Of a DNA stretch of 64,000 bases, positions 15,905 through 28,987 are shown piece by piece (position 1 is the stretch's first letter; the number at the start of each line of letters is the position of its first letter). The notes under the pieces are model-generated. The model did not search any database. It had not been told where the DNA came from and saw only the letters and a list, made by a program, of their open reading frames with translations. This DNA is from Nitratireductor kimnyeongensis (GTDB taxonomy: Bacteria > Pseudomonadota > Alphaproteobacteria > Rhizobiales > Rhizobiaceae): assembly GCF_019891395.1 (NCBI RefSeq), contig NZ_CP078143.1, positions 124,001 to 188,000 on the forward strand, given 5' to 3'. A program made the translations under genes and the position numbers.

Positions 15905-16480
15905 TCATAGGGTCAAGCGCATGAGTGGGCGCCCCACCTTGCGCTCGAGAACCGTCTTGAAACCCGCCTTTTCAAAAACCCGCGTCGCCCCCACGAAAAG
16001 GCCGATGGAGCGCGCATCCTTGGAGCATGTGATTGGACAGGCTTCCAGAATGCGGGCACCTTCATGACGGGCATAGTCGATCCCCGCTGCCACAAGCTGG
16101 TGCGACAGCCCCTTCCGGCGCACAGAAGGCCTGAGAAAAAAACAGGACACTGCCCAGACCCCAGGATCCCCGGCATCGCCATCCTCCACCGGTGCTGATA
16201 CCCTACCCTTGTTGTTCCACTCCGGAATGTCCGCGCGCGGACCGATCTGCATCCAGCCATCCGCACGGCCGCTCTCGATCAACAGCAGCCCGGGCGGCGG
16301 GCCGGTCTCGATCCGAGCCTTGATGTGATCCTTGTTACGCTCGCGATTGTTCTCGCGCCTTACCGCAGGCGGCAACCGAAAATGCGTGCACCAACACCCG
16401 TAGCAGGCGCCCTGCTTACCAAACAGATCCTCGAATATCAGCCACAGATCCGACGTCAGAGGTGCAACTTCATGGGTCAC
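15905..16480 (-). CDS. GNAT-family N-acetyltransferase
   Basis: About 191 residues. The acetyl-CoA-binding core is visible as VSCFFLRPSVRRKGLSHQLV (the R/QxxGxG/A-like loop is RRKGLS) followed by helix AAGIDYARHEGA. The N-terminal segment contains several cysteines (GACYGCWCTHF), typical of a subgroup of rhizobial GNATs. The start is set to the GTG at 16480 because GGAGGT lies 7 bases before it; a GTG at 16495 lacks such a site. It is divergent from dinB. Substrate unknown. Confidence 0.78.
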   Translation of the reverse strand: MTHEVAPLTSDLWLIFEDLFGKQGACYGCWCTHFRLPPAVRRENNRERNKDHIKARIETGPPPGLLLIESGRADGWMQIGPRADIPEWNNKGRVSAPVEDGDAGDPGVWAVSCFFLRPSVRRKGLSHQLVAAGIDYARHEGARILEACPITCSKDARSIGLFVGATRVFEKAGFKTVLERKVGRPLMRLTL

Positions 16481-16536
16481 CCAATACACCTCCACGCCGC
16501 AGCTTGTGCTGCGCCAGCGTTTCCAGTAATATGCAT

Positions 16537-16551
16537 GTTCACTTTATGTTC
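16537..16551 (+). promoter_or_regulatory. LexA (SOS) box upstream of dinB
   Basis: GTTCACTTTATGTTC is an exact match to the alphaproteobacterial LexA operator GTTC-N7-GTTC. It ends 12 bases before the dinB ATG, so LexA would block transcription until DNA damage. The direct-repeat form differs from the palindromic enterobacterial box. Confidence 0.85.
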
Positions 16552-16563
16552 ACATGATCCGCC

Positions 16564-17874
16564 ATGCCTGTCAACGCCCTCCCGCACGGCCTTTGCCGTG
16601 ACTGCCTCAGTCCGGCGCAGACGGCGTCCAGGCGGTGCCGGTCGTGCGGCAGTCCACGTATGCTCGTCCATGCGGAACTGGACGCCCTTTCCCTCGCACA
16701 TATCGATTGCGACGCCTTCTACGCCGCTGTTGAAAAGCGTGACAATCCTGCGTTGCGTAACAGACCCGTCATCATTGGCGGCGGAAAACGGGGAGTGGTG
16801 TCCACGGCCTGTTACATCGCCAGGATCAACGGTGTGCACTCAGCCATGCCCATGTTCAAAGCGCTTGAGGCCTGTCCGGAAGCAGTCGTTATCAAGCCAG
16901 ATATGGAGAAATATGTACGCGTCGGACGCCAGGTGCGCTCGATGATGGAAGCGCTCACTCCGATGGTGGAGCCGATCTCGATTGACGAGGCCTTTCTGGA
17001 TCTTTCCGGCACAGAAAAACTTCACGGTGCTCCACCCGCACTGGTGCTCGCACGGTTTGCTCGCCAAGTGGAAGAAGAAGCCGGGATCACCGTTTCGGTT
17101 GGGCTGTCCTATTGCAAATTTCTGGCCAAGGTTGCCTCCGACCTGGACAAACCGAAGGGCTTCTCGGTCATTGGAAAAGCAGAAGCTTTTTCCTTCCTTT
17201 CGCAAAAGCCTGTCACCCTCATCTGGGGTGTGGGCAAGGCTTTTGCCGCAACATTGGCGCGGGACGGACTTAAAACCATCGGACAGCTACAGACCATGGA
17301 GCGTGGCGACCTCATGCGCCGCTATGGCACCATGGGAGATCGTCTTTATCATCTGTCGCGCGGACTGGACGCCCGTATCGTAAAGCCGCGCGGTGAGGCC
17401 AAGAGTGTTTCTTCGGAAACCACGTTCAATACCGATCTTTCAAGCGCTGAAGATCTGGTTCCGGTGCTGCGCGCACTGTCAGAGCGAGTATCAACACGTC
17501 TCAAGAAAGCAGACATTGCAGGGCGTACGATTGTCCTGAAACTCAAAACCACCGATTTCCGTATTCGAACGCGCAACCGGCAATTGGGAGACCCTACCCG
17601 CCTGGCCGACCGGATTTTTCATACGGGGCTGGACCTGCTGAAGCGGGAGATTGACGGCACGCGCTTTCGTCTCCTCGGCATCGGTGTGAGCGACCTTACG
17701 GATGCAGGCAAGGCCGATCCTCCCGATCTGGTGGACCGTCTCTCTCACAAACGCGCGCTTGCAGAAGGCGCGATGGACAGTCTTCGTGAAAAATTCGGCA
17801 AACAGGCCGTGGAAACCGGCTACACATTCGGTCACGGTCGCGCAGGCCGTCCGCAGCGCGATGAAGAAACCTGA
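16564..17874 (+). CDS. dinB: DNA polymerase IV (Y family)
   Basis: 436 residues, a translesion polymerase. The catalytic motifs are [14 protein letters not shown] (metal-binding Asp48 region) and [14 protein letters not shown]. Thumb, HhH ([13 protein letters not shown]) and little-finger domains follow. The first 35 residues add two cysteine pairs (C11/C14 and C25/C28: LCRDC...RCRSCGSPR), a probable zinc ribbon that enterobacterial DinB lacks and that I associate with rhizobial homologues. Expression is probably damage-inducible through the LexA box at 16537-16551. The last residues do not show an obvious clamp-binding peptide. Confidence 0.95.
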   Translation: MPVNALPHGLCRDCLSPAQTASRRCRSCGSPRMLVHAELDALSLAHIDCDAFYAAVEKRDNPALRNRPVIIGGGKRGVVSTACYIARINGVHSAMPMFKALEACPEAVVIKPDMEKYVRVGRQVRSMMEALTPMVEPISIDEAFLDLSGTEKLHGAPPALVLARFARQVEEEAGITVSVGLSYCKFLAKVASDLDKPKGFSVIGKAEAFSFLSQKPVTLIWGVGKAFAATLARDGLKTIGQLQTMERGDLMRRYGTMGDRLYHLSRGLDARIVKPRGEAKSVSSETTFNTDLSSAEDLVPVLRALSERVSTRLKKADIAGRTIVLKLKTTDFRIRTRNRQLGDPTRLADRIFHTGLDLLKREIDGTRFRLLGIGVSDLTDAGKADPPDLVDRLSHKRALAEGAMDSLREKFGKQAVETGYTFGHGRAGRPQRDEET

Positions 17875-17934
17875 CCGCTGGCAGACATGTGCACCAGCCC
17901 CTGCTCAGCCGTCGGGAAGGAAAGCTGTCGGAAC

Positions 17935-21459
<3,525 letters not shown>

Positions 21460-21560
21460 GAATTGATGCCGCTCGGTATATGAAGACTCAGGCTGTCATT
21501 GTTCCGCATCCAGCGGAACGGGTAAAGGCCCGCGCGCGAGCATCGCACGGCTTTCTGGGA

Positions 21561-22247
21561 TCAAGCCGCAGGTTCGACTTCCAAAACCCGGTCAATCGCC
21601 GACGCAAGTTCGCTGGGCTTTTCAACGACAGACACCGCACCCGCCTCTTCGAGTTCGGTCCTGTCACCAAACCCCCACAACACACCGATTGTCGGAACTC
21701 CATTGGCTTTGCCCCCGGCGATATCGTGAAGACGGTCTCCGATCATCACGGCCTTTGATGGATCGATGGGTTCGTTCGACAGAATATGCCTGATCAGGTG
21801 GGCCTTGTTTGAATTGGTTCCATCGGGCGCGGAGCCATGAATGGCATGAAAATATTCTGAAAGGCCGAAATGGACGATGATATCCCTGCTGTAGCTCTCC
21901 ATCTTCGATGTCGCTACGGACAGAAAATACCCTGCATCCACGCAATGGATAAGGGCATCCTTGATCCCGGGAATAAGTTCGTTCTCGAACTTTCCGACTT
22001 CCTGATAGCGCTCACGATAGTGGCCGACCGCTTCCCAGATCCGCGCTTCGTCATCCGTTTCCAGGAAGGCTGCGAAGGTCACTTGCAGAGGCGGCCCGAT
22101 GTGAGAACGGATGGCATCATCGTCAGGAGCGGCTCGTCCCATTTTTTGCATCGCGTGGCGGATGCCATTTGAAATTCCGGTAAACGGGTTCGTCAACGTA
22201 CCATCGAGATCGAACAGCGCCGCTGCCCGCTTTGTGTTCTCCGCCAT
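21561..22247 (-). CDS. HAD-family phosphatase, phosphoglycolate phosphatase-like
   Basis: 228 residues. Motif I FDLDGTLTNP, motif II VATSK, a conserved Lys in NSNKAHLI and motif IV MIGDRLHDIAGGKANGV define a HAD phosphatase with a helical cap, close to phosphoglycolate phosphatases and pyrophosphatase PpaX. The gene starts 14 bases after the pccA stop, so it is probably cotranscribed with it. The metabolic link, if any, is not evident; a housekeeping role on damaged or side-product phosphates is possible. Confidence 0.85.
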   Translation of the reverse strand: MAENTKRAAALFDLDGTLTNPFTGISNGIRHAMQKMGRAAPDDDAIRSHIGPPLQVTFAAFLETDDEARIWEAVGHYRERYQEVGKFENELIPGIKDALIHCVDAGYFLSVATSKMESYSRDIIVHFGLSEYFHAIHGSAPDGTNSNKAHLIRHILSNEPIDPSKAVMIGDRLHDIAGGKANGVPTIGVLWGFGDRTELEEAGAVSVVEKPSELASAIDRVLEVEPAA

Positions 22248-22261
22248 TCGGAAAAAAACTC

Positions 22262-24274
22262 CTATTCGAATTCCATGATGACCGCGTCCACGGCAAGACT
22301 ATCGCCCGGCGCTGCATTGATCTTGGAGACGGTAGCATCTCGCTCCGCACGCAAGACATTTTCCATTTTCATCGCCTCAACGACAGCAAGCGTCTCGCCC
22401 GACTTCACCTCCTGCCCCTCCGAAACGGCGACGGAGACGACCAACCCCGGCATGGGACAGAGCAACATTTTGGACGTGTCCGGTGCTTCGCGCACCGGCA
22501 TCAGTCGATCCAGTTCGGCAATGCGCGGCAGCATGACACGAACATCTGCAGACACCCCCTGCCAGGCGAGGCGCACGCCATTCAATATGGGGCGCACCTG
22601 AACCGCAACAGTGCGACCATTCACCTCTCCCTCCCAGACCGCTTCGCCCGGTCTCCAGGAGGAGCGCACTGTCTGCGGATCGGCGCCGTCGATTTGAATG
22701 TCCATTTCCAGCGGGATCGAGATCATACCCTCGACAACGCTGACGGAAAGGTAGTCGTCCTCCAGCCGCACAAGCCAGTCGCGCTTCAGTTCGCCCGAAT
22801 GCGGGGCCAGGCGACCGGTCAGCCGGTCCAGCCGCTCGCGCCGCAGAAGCTCGACAGCCAGCGCTACGGCGGCAAGCACCGTGCGCTCGCCCGTCGTGGG
22901 CGCAGGAGGAGCAAAGCCGTCAGGAAACTCCTCTGCGATAAAACCCGTGGACAACCGCCCTTCGCGCCAGCGCGGATGGCTCATCAGGGCGGAAAGGAAG
23001 GGTATGTTGTGCTCGATCCCATCGATCACAAAACGGTCGAGCGCCTCCCCCATGGCATTGATCGCATCGAGACGCTCCGGCGCCCAGGTACACAGTTTTG
23101 CGATCATGGGATCATAGAACATCGAGATTTCGGAGCCTTCGGTGACACCGGTATCATTGCGCAGCACCGCATCCCCGAAACGCCCTTCCTGAGGCGGACG
23201 ATACCGTGTGAGCCGGCCGATGGAAGGCAGGAAATTGCGCACCGGATCCTCGGCATAGATGCGGCTTTCGATCGCCCAGCCATTGAGCTTGACGTCGGCC
23301 TGCTTGAAGGAAAGCGCCTCTCCCGCCGCCACCCGCAGCATCTGCTCCACCAGGTCAATCCCCGTGACAAGTTCGGTGACCGGATGCTCCACCTGAAGGC
23401 GCGTGTTCATTTCCAGAAAGTAGAAGTTGCGGTTCTTGTCGACGATAAACTCGACCGTGCCAGCACTCTGATAATCAACGGCTTTTGCGAGCGCCACCGA
23501 TTGGGCGCCCATGGCAACGCGGGTTTCCGCATCAAGAAAGGGTGATGGCGCTTCCTCCACCACTTTCTGATTGCGGCGCTGAATGGAGCATTCGCGCTCG
23601 CCCAAATAGAGGCAGTTACCATGCGCGTCGGCCAACACCTGAATTTCGATGTGCCGCGGCTCCTCGACGAATTTTTCGATAAAAATCCGGTCATCGCCGA
23701 AGGATGACGCCGCCTCCGATTTGGAGCGCTCGAACCCCTCGCGCGCCTCATCATCGTTCCACGCGATCCGCATGCCCTTGCCACCGCCGCCAGCCGATGC
23801 CTTGATCATCACCGGATAACCGATCTCACCGGCAATCGTCACCGCATGCTCGGCATCGTCGATCAGTCCCATGAAACCGGGAACGGTTGAAACCCCGGCT
23901 TCCGCAGCGATCTTCTTGGACGTGATCTTGTCGCCCATGGCCTGAATGGCCTTTGGCTTGGGACCTATGAAGACAATGCCTTCCGCCTCAAGTTTTTCGC
24001 AGAAGGCAGCATTCTCTGAAAGAAACCCGTAGCCTGGATGAACGGCTTCAGCGCCTGTCTGTTTGCAGGCAGCGATGATGCGATCGCCCAGCAGATAGCT
24101 TTGGTTGGCAGCAGCAGGGCCGATATGCACCGCCTCGTCGGCCATTTCCACATGCACGGCGTCCGCATCGGCGTCCGAGTAAACAGCAACCGTGGCGATG
24201 CCCATGCGTTTTGCTGTCTTCATCACCCGGCAGGCAATTTCACCGCGATTGGCAACGAGGATCTTCTTGAACAT
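22262..24274 (-). CDS. pccA: Propionyl-CoA carboxylase alpha subunit (biotin carboxylase plus BCCP)
   Basis: 670 residues. The biotin carboxylase part (1-450) has ATP-grasp motif KASAGGGGKGMRIAW and the signature FLEMNTRLQVEHPVTE. A linker domain (about 480-590) fits the BT domain of PccA. The C-terminal biotinyl domain carries EAMKMEN with Lys636 as attachment site. The alpha subunit carboxylates biotin and pairs with a PccB beta subunit, not in this window, to make methylmalonyl-CoA. This length and BT-type linker favour PccA over methylcrotonyl-CoA carboxylase. The pathway handles propionyl-CoA from odd-chain acids or PHA. Confidence 0.9.
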   Translation of the reverse strand: MFKKILVANRGEIACRVMKTAKRMGIATVAVYSDADADAVHVEMADEAVHIGPAAANQSYLLGDRIIAACKQTGAEAVHPGYGFLSENAAFCEKLEAEGIVFIGPKPKAIQAMGDKITSKKIAAEAGVSTVPGFMGLIDDAEHAVTIAGEIGYPVMIKASAGGGGKGMRIAWNDDEAREGFERSKSEAASSFGDDRIFIEKFVEEPRHIEIQVLADAHGNCLYLGERECSIQRRNQKVVEEAPSPFLDAETRVAMGAQSVALAKAVDYQSAGTVEFIVDKNRNFYFLEMNTRLQVEHPVTELVTGIDLVEQMLRVAAGEALSFKQADVKLNGWAIESRIYAEDPVRNFLPSIGRLTRYRPPQEGRFGDAVLRNDTGVTEGSEISMFYDPMIAKLCTWAPERLDAINAMGEALDRFVIDGIEHNIPFLSALMSHPRWREGRLSTGFIAEEFPDGFAPPAPTTGERTVLAAVALAVELLRRERLDRLTGRLAPHSGELKRDWLVRLEDDYLSVSVVEGMISIPLEMDIQIDGADPQTVRSSWRPGEAVWEGEVNGRTVAVQVRPILNGVRLAWQGVSADVRVMLPRIAELDRLMPVREAPDTSKMLLCPMPGLVVSVAVSEGQEVKSGETLAVVEAMKMENVLRAERDATVSKINAAPGDSLAVDAVIMEFE

Positions 24275-24425
24275 GAACGGTGGTTCCCCCCAACGAGCAG
24301 CTTTGACACTGTTCTATGACCTGACGCGCGCTCACTCAAGCGCTTAGCAACTCGGTCGTGTGCGAAGCCGCTTTGCCAGTTTCCTTCCTTCCGTGATCTG
24401 ATCGGGCTTGCGACATGATGCGTTT

Positions 24426-24440
24426 CCTGAAACTTTCAGG
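24426..24440. promoter_or_regulatory. Perfect palindrome upstream of the formaldehyde operon
   Basis: CCTGAAACTTTCAGG is a 7+1+7 perfect inverted repeat ending 30 bases before the frmA ATG. Its position suits an operator for a dimeric regulator. No regulator gene is adjacent, so the binding protein is unknown. Confidence 0.4.
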
Positions 24441-24470
24441 TGAGATTCCGGAATTGCAGGAGAAGTGTCC

Positions 24471-25598
24471 ATGAAAACCCGCGCCGCTGTTGCCGTCCAG
24501 GCAGGAAAACCACTGGAAATCATGGAGGTCGATCTCGAAGGCCCGCGCGCAGGCGAAGTGCTGATCGAGGTGAAAGCCACCGGCATCTGCCACACGGACG
24601 AGTTCACGCTGTCGGGTGCCGACCCCGAGGGCATTTTCCCGGCGATTCTTGGTCATGAAGGCGCTGGCGTGGTCGTCGATGTCGGCCCCGGTGTGACAAG
24701 CCTCAAGAAGGGCGATCATGTGATCCCGCTCTACACGCCCGAGTGTCGTGAGTGCCCGTCCTGCCTGTCGCAAAAAACCAATTTGTGCACCGCCATCCGC
24801 TCGACTCAGGGCCAGGGCCTGATGCCGGACGGCACAAGCCGCTTCTCCATCAACGGCGAAAAGCTCCATCATTATATGGGCTGTTCGACCTTCTCGAACT
24901 TCACCGTTCTTCCCGAGATCGCCGTGGCGAAGGTCAACCCTGACGCGCCCTTCGACAAGATCTGCTATATCGGCTGCGGCGTGACCACGGGCGTTGGAGC
25001 CGTTATCAACACGGCCAAGGTGGAAATCGGCGCGACCGCTATCGTCTTTGGTCTCGGCGGCATTGGCCTCAATGTCATTCAGGGCCTGCGGCTTGCCGGC
25101 GCCGACATGATCATCGGTGTCGACCTCAACAACGACAAGAAGGAATGGGGCGAAAAATTCGGCATGACGCATTTCGTCAATCCGAAGGAAGTCGGCGAAG
25201 ACCTCGTTCCCTATCTCGTCAACATGACCAAACGTGGAGCCGACCAGATCGGCGGCGCGGATTACACGTTCGATTGCACGGGCAATGTCACCGTTATGCG
25301 CCAGGCGCTGGAGAGCGCTCATCGCGGGTGGGGTGAATCCATCATCATCGGTGTGGCTGGTGCGGGCCAGGAAATCTCCACCCGCCCCTTCCAACTCGTC
25401 ACCGGACGCACATGGAAAGGCACAGCTTTCGGTGGTGCGCGCGGCCGTACGGACGTGCCAAAAATCGTCGATTGGTATATGGAGGGCAAAATCGACATCG
25501 ATCCGATGATCACCCACACGCTGGCACTCGACGAGATCAACAAGGGCTTCGACCTGATGCATGCGGGCGAGTCCATCCGTTCCGTGGTCGTCTACTGA
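24471..25598 (+). CDS. frmA: S-(hydroxymethyl)glutathione dehydrogenase (class III ADH)
   Basis: 375 residues. It oxidises S-hydroxymethylglutathione, formed from formaldehyde and glutathione, to S-formylglutathione with NAD. The catalytic zinc ligands lie in GICHTDEF and GHEGAG, the structural zinc is held by [15 protein letters not shown], and the Rossmann motif is [12 protein letters not shown]. The length fits class III enzymes. The ATG at 24471 is chosen because AGGAG lies about 9 bases upstream; a GTG two codons earlier is too close to that site. It is first of a three-gene operon with the UPF0178 gene and fghA. Confidence 0.95.
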   Translation: MKTRAAVAVQAGKPLEIMEVDLEGPRAGEVLIEVKATGICHTDEFTLSGADPEGIFPAILGHEGAGVVVDVGPGVTSLKKGDHVIPLYTPECRECPSCLSQKTNLCTAIRSTQGQGLMPDGTSRFSINGEKLHHYMGCSTFSNFTVLPEIAVAKVNPDAPFDKICYIGCGVTTGVGAVINTAKVEIGATAIVFGLGGIGLNVIQGLRLAGADMIIGVDLNNDKKEWGEKFGMTHFVNPKEVGEDLVPYLVNMTKRGADQIGGADYTFDCTGNVTVMRQALESAHRGWGESIIIGVAGAGQEISTRPFQLVTGRTWKGTAFGGARGRTDVPKIVDWYMEGKIDIDPMITHTLALDEINKGFDLMHAGESIRSVVVY

Positions 25599-25608
25599 GG
25601 CTGAAGCC

Positions 25609-26067
25609 TTGCCGACCCTCTATGTCGATGCGGACGCCTGTCCGGTGAAGCAGGAAGCAGCCCGTGTCGCCGAGCGGCATGGGCTTGTGATCGTTTATGT
25701 CTCCAATGGCGGTCTGCGCCCTTCGCGCGATCCCATGGTGCGCCATGTGGTGGTGCCTGGCACCGCTGATGCCGCTGACGACTGGATCGTGGAGAATGCG
25801 GAGGCTGGAGACGTCGCCATCACTGCGGACGTGCCGCTGGCCGCGCGTCTCGTTGAGCGGGAGGTGCATGTGTTAGGCCCGACGGGCCGGGCCTTCACAC
25901 CCGCAAGCATCGGCATGGATGTCGCCATGCGCAACCTGAAGCAGGATCTGCGCGAAGCCGGTGAGATCAAGGGGTACAATGCGGGCTTTACCGCCCGCGA
26001 CCGCTCCGATTTCCTGCAGGCCCTCGACCGCACCGTTCGGCGCGCTATGAAAGAATCAAAGGACTGA
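25609..26067 (+). CDS. UPF0178 (YaiI/YqxD) family protein
   Basis: About 152 residues starting LPTLYVDADACPVKQEA, the diagnostic N-terminus of this family. It continues with DDWIVENAEAGDVAITADVPLAARL, a PIN-like arrangement of acidic residues, and KGYNAGFTARDRSDFLQALD. The start is a TTG 8 bases after GAGG; an upstream ATG would overlap frmA by 38 bases. It is only 10 bases after frmA and 4 bases before fghA, so all three are cotranscribed. The molecular function is not established; a nuclease-like fold is suggested by the acidic residues. Confidence 0.88.
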   Translation: MPTLYVDADACPVKQEAARVAERHGLVIVYVSNGGLRPSRDPMVRHVVVPGTADAADDWIVENAEAGDVAITADVPLAARLVEREVHVLGPTGRAFTPASIGMDVAMRNLKQDLREAGEIKGYNAGFTARDRSDFLQALDRTVRRAMKESKD

Positions 26068-26071
26068 ACCT

Positions 26072-26911
26072 ATGAAAACCGTCTCCACCGCCCTTTCGCA
26101 TGGCGGCGTTCAGGGCGTTTACAGCCATTCATCCGAGACCTGTCAATGCGACATGACCTTCGCCGTCTTCGTCCCCCCTCAAGCTGAAGATGGCCCCTGC
26201 CCGGTGCTCTGGTATCTCTCTGGCCTCACCTGCACGCACGCCAATGTCATGGACAAGGGCGAATACCGGCGCATGGCCGCCGAGTTGGGCATGATCGTCG
26301 TCTGCCCGGACACCAGCCCGCGGGGCGACAATGTACCGGATGAGCCGGACAACTGGCAGTTCGGCAAGGGGGCCGGCTTCTATGTCGACGCGACGCAAGA
26401 GCCCTTTGCCAAGAACTACCGCATGTATTCCTACATCACCGAGGAACTGCCGGCACTGATCGCAGGAAATTTCCCGGCGGACATGAATCGTCAAAGCATT
26501 TTCGGCCATTCCATGGGTGGCCATGGTGCCCTGATCATCGCACTCAAGAATACTGACCGGTTCAAAAGCTGCTCCGCCTTCGCCCCCATCGTAGAACCCT
26601 CGACGGCCGGCTGGTCGAAACCTGCGCTCGAGAAGTATCTGGGAGCGGACGCAACAGTCTGGCGCCAATACGACGCGTGCGCGCTCGTCGCCGACGGCGC
26701 ACGCTTCTCCGAATTCCTGATCGATCAGGGTTCAGCCGATGGCTTCCTTGATGAGGGACTCCGTCCGTGGCTGTTCGACAAGGCATGCTCTGAGGCAGGT
26801 ATTCCGCTCACGCTCAACATGCGTGAAGGATATGATCATTCCTACTTCTTTATCTCGACCTTTATGGACAACCATCTCGCCTGGCATGCAAGGCGCCTCG
26901 CCGCAGACTGA
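26072..26911 (+). CDS. fghA: S-formylglutathione hydrolase
   Basis: 279 residues, an esterase-D-type alpha/beta hydrolase. The nucleophile Ser lies in GHSMGGHGA, the acid is in LIDQGSADGFL, and the His is in YDHSYFF. Typical family stretches LSGLTCTHANVMDKGEYRR and WQFGKGAGFYVDAT are present. It splits S-formylglutathione to formate and glutathione, completing the pathway begun by frmA. It starts 4 bases after the UPF0178 stop. Confidence 0.95.
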   Translation: MKTVSTALSHGGVQGVYSHSSETCQCDMTFAVFVPPQAEDGPCPVLWYLSGLTCTHANVMDKGEYRRMAAELGMIVVCPDTSPRGDNVPDEPDNWQFGKGAGFYVDATQEPFAKNYRMYSYITEELPALIAGNFPADMNRQSIFGHSMGGHGALIIALKNTDRFKSCSAFAPIVEPSTAGWSKPALEKYLGADATVWRQYDACALVADGARFSEFLIDQGSADGFLDEGLRPWLFDKACSEAGIPLTLNMREGYDHSYFFISTFMDNHLAWHARRLAAD

Positions 26912-27121
26912 CCTGAATCATCGCATCAACTTGATGAATCAAAACACCATGTTCTGCACCTAACACATTGGATCCCAAAAGCTTTCAGGGCCCAATCCTG
27001 ACCGACATACTGACGCGAACTTGTGCCGGCGCATCGCATCGGTCATGTTCATGGTGGCAGAACCGCCCTATCGTGCGGGGCCAGCCAGCTCAAGGTGATC
27101 GACAAAGGGAGGTGCCGACCG

Positions 27122-27505
27122 ATGCAGGACACCGCACATATCTATTCCGATGCACCCGACCGCGACACTATGGGCGGTCGCCTTTCTCGAGCCCGTGACG
27201 CGGCTGGGCTGCCGGTCGCCGAACTCGCCCGCCGTCTGGGCGTAAAAACGGCAACCATACAGGCTTGGGAAAGCGACCGGGCGCAACCTCGCGCCAATCG
27301 TCTGGCCATGCTTGCCGGCGTGTTGAATGTCAGCCTTTCCTGGTTGCTGCATGGCGTGGGCGTCTCGCCCGCCGACGAAAGCCGCTCGGAACTGGTCAAT
27401 GCCGTTTCTGCCAATCTGAAACGCATCCGCAAACTTCAGGACGAAACAAACCGGCTCATCGCTCAGATCGAAGTCGATCTCTCCCGCGCAGGGAACACTG
27501 GCTAG
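27122..27505 (+). CDS. XRE-family DNA-binding protein
   Basis: 127 residues. A helix-turn-helix domain (about 17-75) reads GRLSRARDAAGLPVAELARR and then VKTATIQAWESDRAQPRANR, a clear lambda-Cro-like fold. The C-terminal 45 residues are helical (LKRIRKLQDETNRLIAQIEVDL) and probably mediate oligomerisation. The ATG at 27122 follows GGGAGGTG with good spacing. It sits alone between fghA and the riboswitch of the gcv operon, and its target is unknown. Confidence 0.82.
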   Translation: MQDTAHIYSDAPDRDTMGGRLSRARDAAGLPVAELARRLGVKTATIQAWESDRAQPRANRLAMLAGVLNVSLSWLLHGVGVSPADESRSELVNAVSANLKRIRKLQDETNRLIAQIEVDLSRAGNTG

Positions 27506-27635
27506 CCTTGTTGGCGAAACCGCACGGCTTGTGCACAGAAACCGTCCTGGCGAAGAGCGCCACAAGCTTTATGGCAGGTGACAAACCCGACGGGCTGCGC
27601 TAGTTTCCAGCCGTCGAGGGCAGAAGCCCTGCCTG

Positions 27636-27829
27636 TCTGCGGGAGAGAGCCAAACCGGCAAATGCTGGAGCGGACGCCGAAGGGGAAATCGCCCGAAATC
27701 TCTCAGGCAAAAGAACCGTAGACGGGTCAAGACACTCTGGAAAGTCGGGGAGAAATCCCCGCGCCGAAGGTGTAAGCGTGGTCGACAGGGTTCCGACTGC
27801 GCGAGTCTCTCAGGCTTCCGACAGAGGGG
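27636..27829 (+). ncRNA. Tandem glycine riboswitch of the gcv operon
   Basis: Two glycine aptamers in series. The first runs from GGGAGAG (27641) through CCGAAGGGG to ATCTCTCAGGCAAAAGAACC (about 27720). The second follows with GGGGAGAAATCCCC, CCGAAGGTGTAAGC and GAGTCTCTCAGGCTTCCGAC, ending CAGAGGGG near 27829. CUCUCAGG and CCGAAGG in both copies are the hallmark. It lies 47 bases before gcvT, so glycine is expected to turn on its own catabolism. The expression platform is not clear from sequence. Confidence 0.93.
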
Positions 27830-27876
27830 CACGAACATGTCGCTAGCTGCGGTATGCGTGCGATTCTGGAGGAATG

Positions 27877-28980
27877 ATGAGCGATACGAAACCCCAAAAA
27901 CATTTGCCGCTGGAAGCGTTGCATGAAGATGCAAACGCGCGCTTCGGTACATTTGCCGGCTGGCGCATGCCACTGACCTATCCTGCCGGTGTGATGAAAG
28001 AGCACTTGCACACGCGCGAAAGCGCGGGGCTCTTCGATATTTCCCACATGCAGCTTTTCGAAGTCGAAGGCGCGGGTGCCGCAGACTTCCTGTCTCGCGC
28101 CTGTCCCCTCGATGCAGCAGCCCTGAAGCCAGGCCAGTCGAAATACACCGTTCTACTCAATGAGAACGCCGGCATCATCGACGATCTGATTGTCACGCGC
28201 CTTGGCGAAAGCCGCTTCATGGTCGTTGCCAATGCCGGCAATGCCAACAAGGACGAAGCGCATTTCCGCGCCATTGCAACCGCGTTCAAGGTTTCACTCA
28301 CCCCGCTAGAGCGCGTGCTCGTCGCACTGCAGGGCCCTGAAGCCGAAGCGGCCATGATTGCGGCAGGCCTCGATCTGAGCGATCTGACCTTCATGACCGG
28401 TACCGAGCCCCGCGCGGGCTGGTTCGCGGCCCGGTCGGGCTACACGGGCGAAGACGGTTTCGAAATTGCCCTTCCTCTTGATGAGGCGGAGCGCTTTGTC
28501 CGCACCCTGCTTGATGACGAGCGGGTGCAGTGGGTCGGCCTTGCCGCCCGCGACAGCCTGAGGCTGGAAGCAGGCCTGTGCCTGCATGGCCAGGACCTTG
28601 ACGAAGACACCGATCCGGCAAGCGCAGCCATTCTGTGGGCGGTCCCGAAGGCTTTGCGCGCAGAAGGCAAATTCATCGGTGCTCAGGCCTTGCAAGAGAT
28701 CATCGCCGATGGCGCCAGCGAAAAACGTGTCGGCCTGAAGCCTGAAGGCCGACAGCCGGTCCGTGCCGGTGCGCCGCTCATCAATGAGGCGGGCGAGATG
28801 GTCGGTCGCGTAACCTCCGGCGGGTTCGGCCCTTCGGCGGGGCATCCTGTGGCGATGGGCTATGTCGCCAAATCGCTCTCCGAGCCCGGCACCCGTCTCT
28901 ATACCGAAGTGCGCGGCAACCGCATCGCACTGGACGTCCATCCCCTTCCCTTCACGCCGCAGCGCTACAAAAAAGGATAA
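27877..28980 (+). CDS. gcvT: Glycine cleavage system T protein (aminomethyltransferase)
   Basis: 367 residues. It transfers the methylene group from aminomethyl-lipoyl-GcvH to tetrahydrofolate, releasing ammonia. Family features are [39 protein letters not shown] and [10 protein letters not shown]. Two consecutive ATG codons (27874, 27877) follow GGAGGA; the second has the better spacing. First gene of gcvTHP behind the glycine riboswitch, 7 bases before gcvH. Confidence 0.96.
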   Translation: MSDTKPQKHLPLEALHEDANARFGTFAGWRMPLTYPAGVMKEHLHTRESAGLFDISHMQLFEVEGAGAADFLSRACPLDAAALKPGQSKYTVLLNENAGIIDDLIVTRLGESRFMVVANAGNANKDEAHFRAIATAFKVSLTPLERVLVALQGPEAEAAMIAAGLDLSDLTFMTGTEPRAGWFAARSGYTGEDGFEIALPLDEAERFVRTLLDDERVQWVGLAARDSLRLEAGLCLHGQDLDEDTDPASAAILWAVPKALRAEGKFIGAQALQEIIADGASEKRVGLKPEGRQPVRAGAPLINEAGEMVGRVTSGGFGPSAGHPVAMGYVAKSLSEPGTRLYTEVRGNRIALDVHPLPFTPQRYKKG

Positions 28981-28987
28981 CAGCCAG

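Noticed and set aside
22232..23545. Plus-strand frame opposite pccA
   Set aside because: Antisense to a well-supported biotin carboxylase; composition is typical of a codon shadow.
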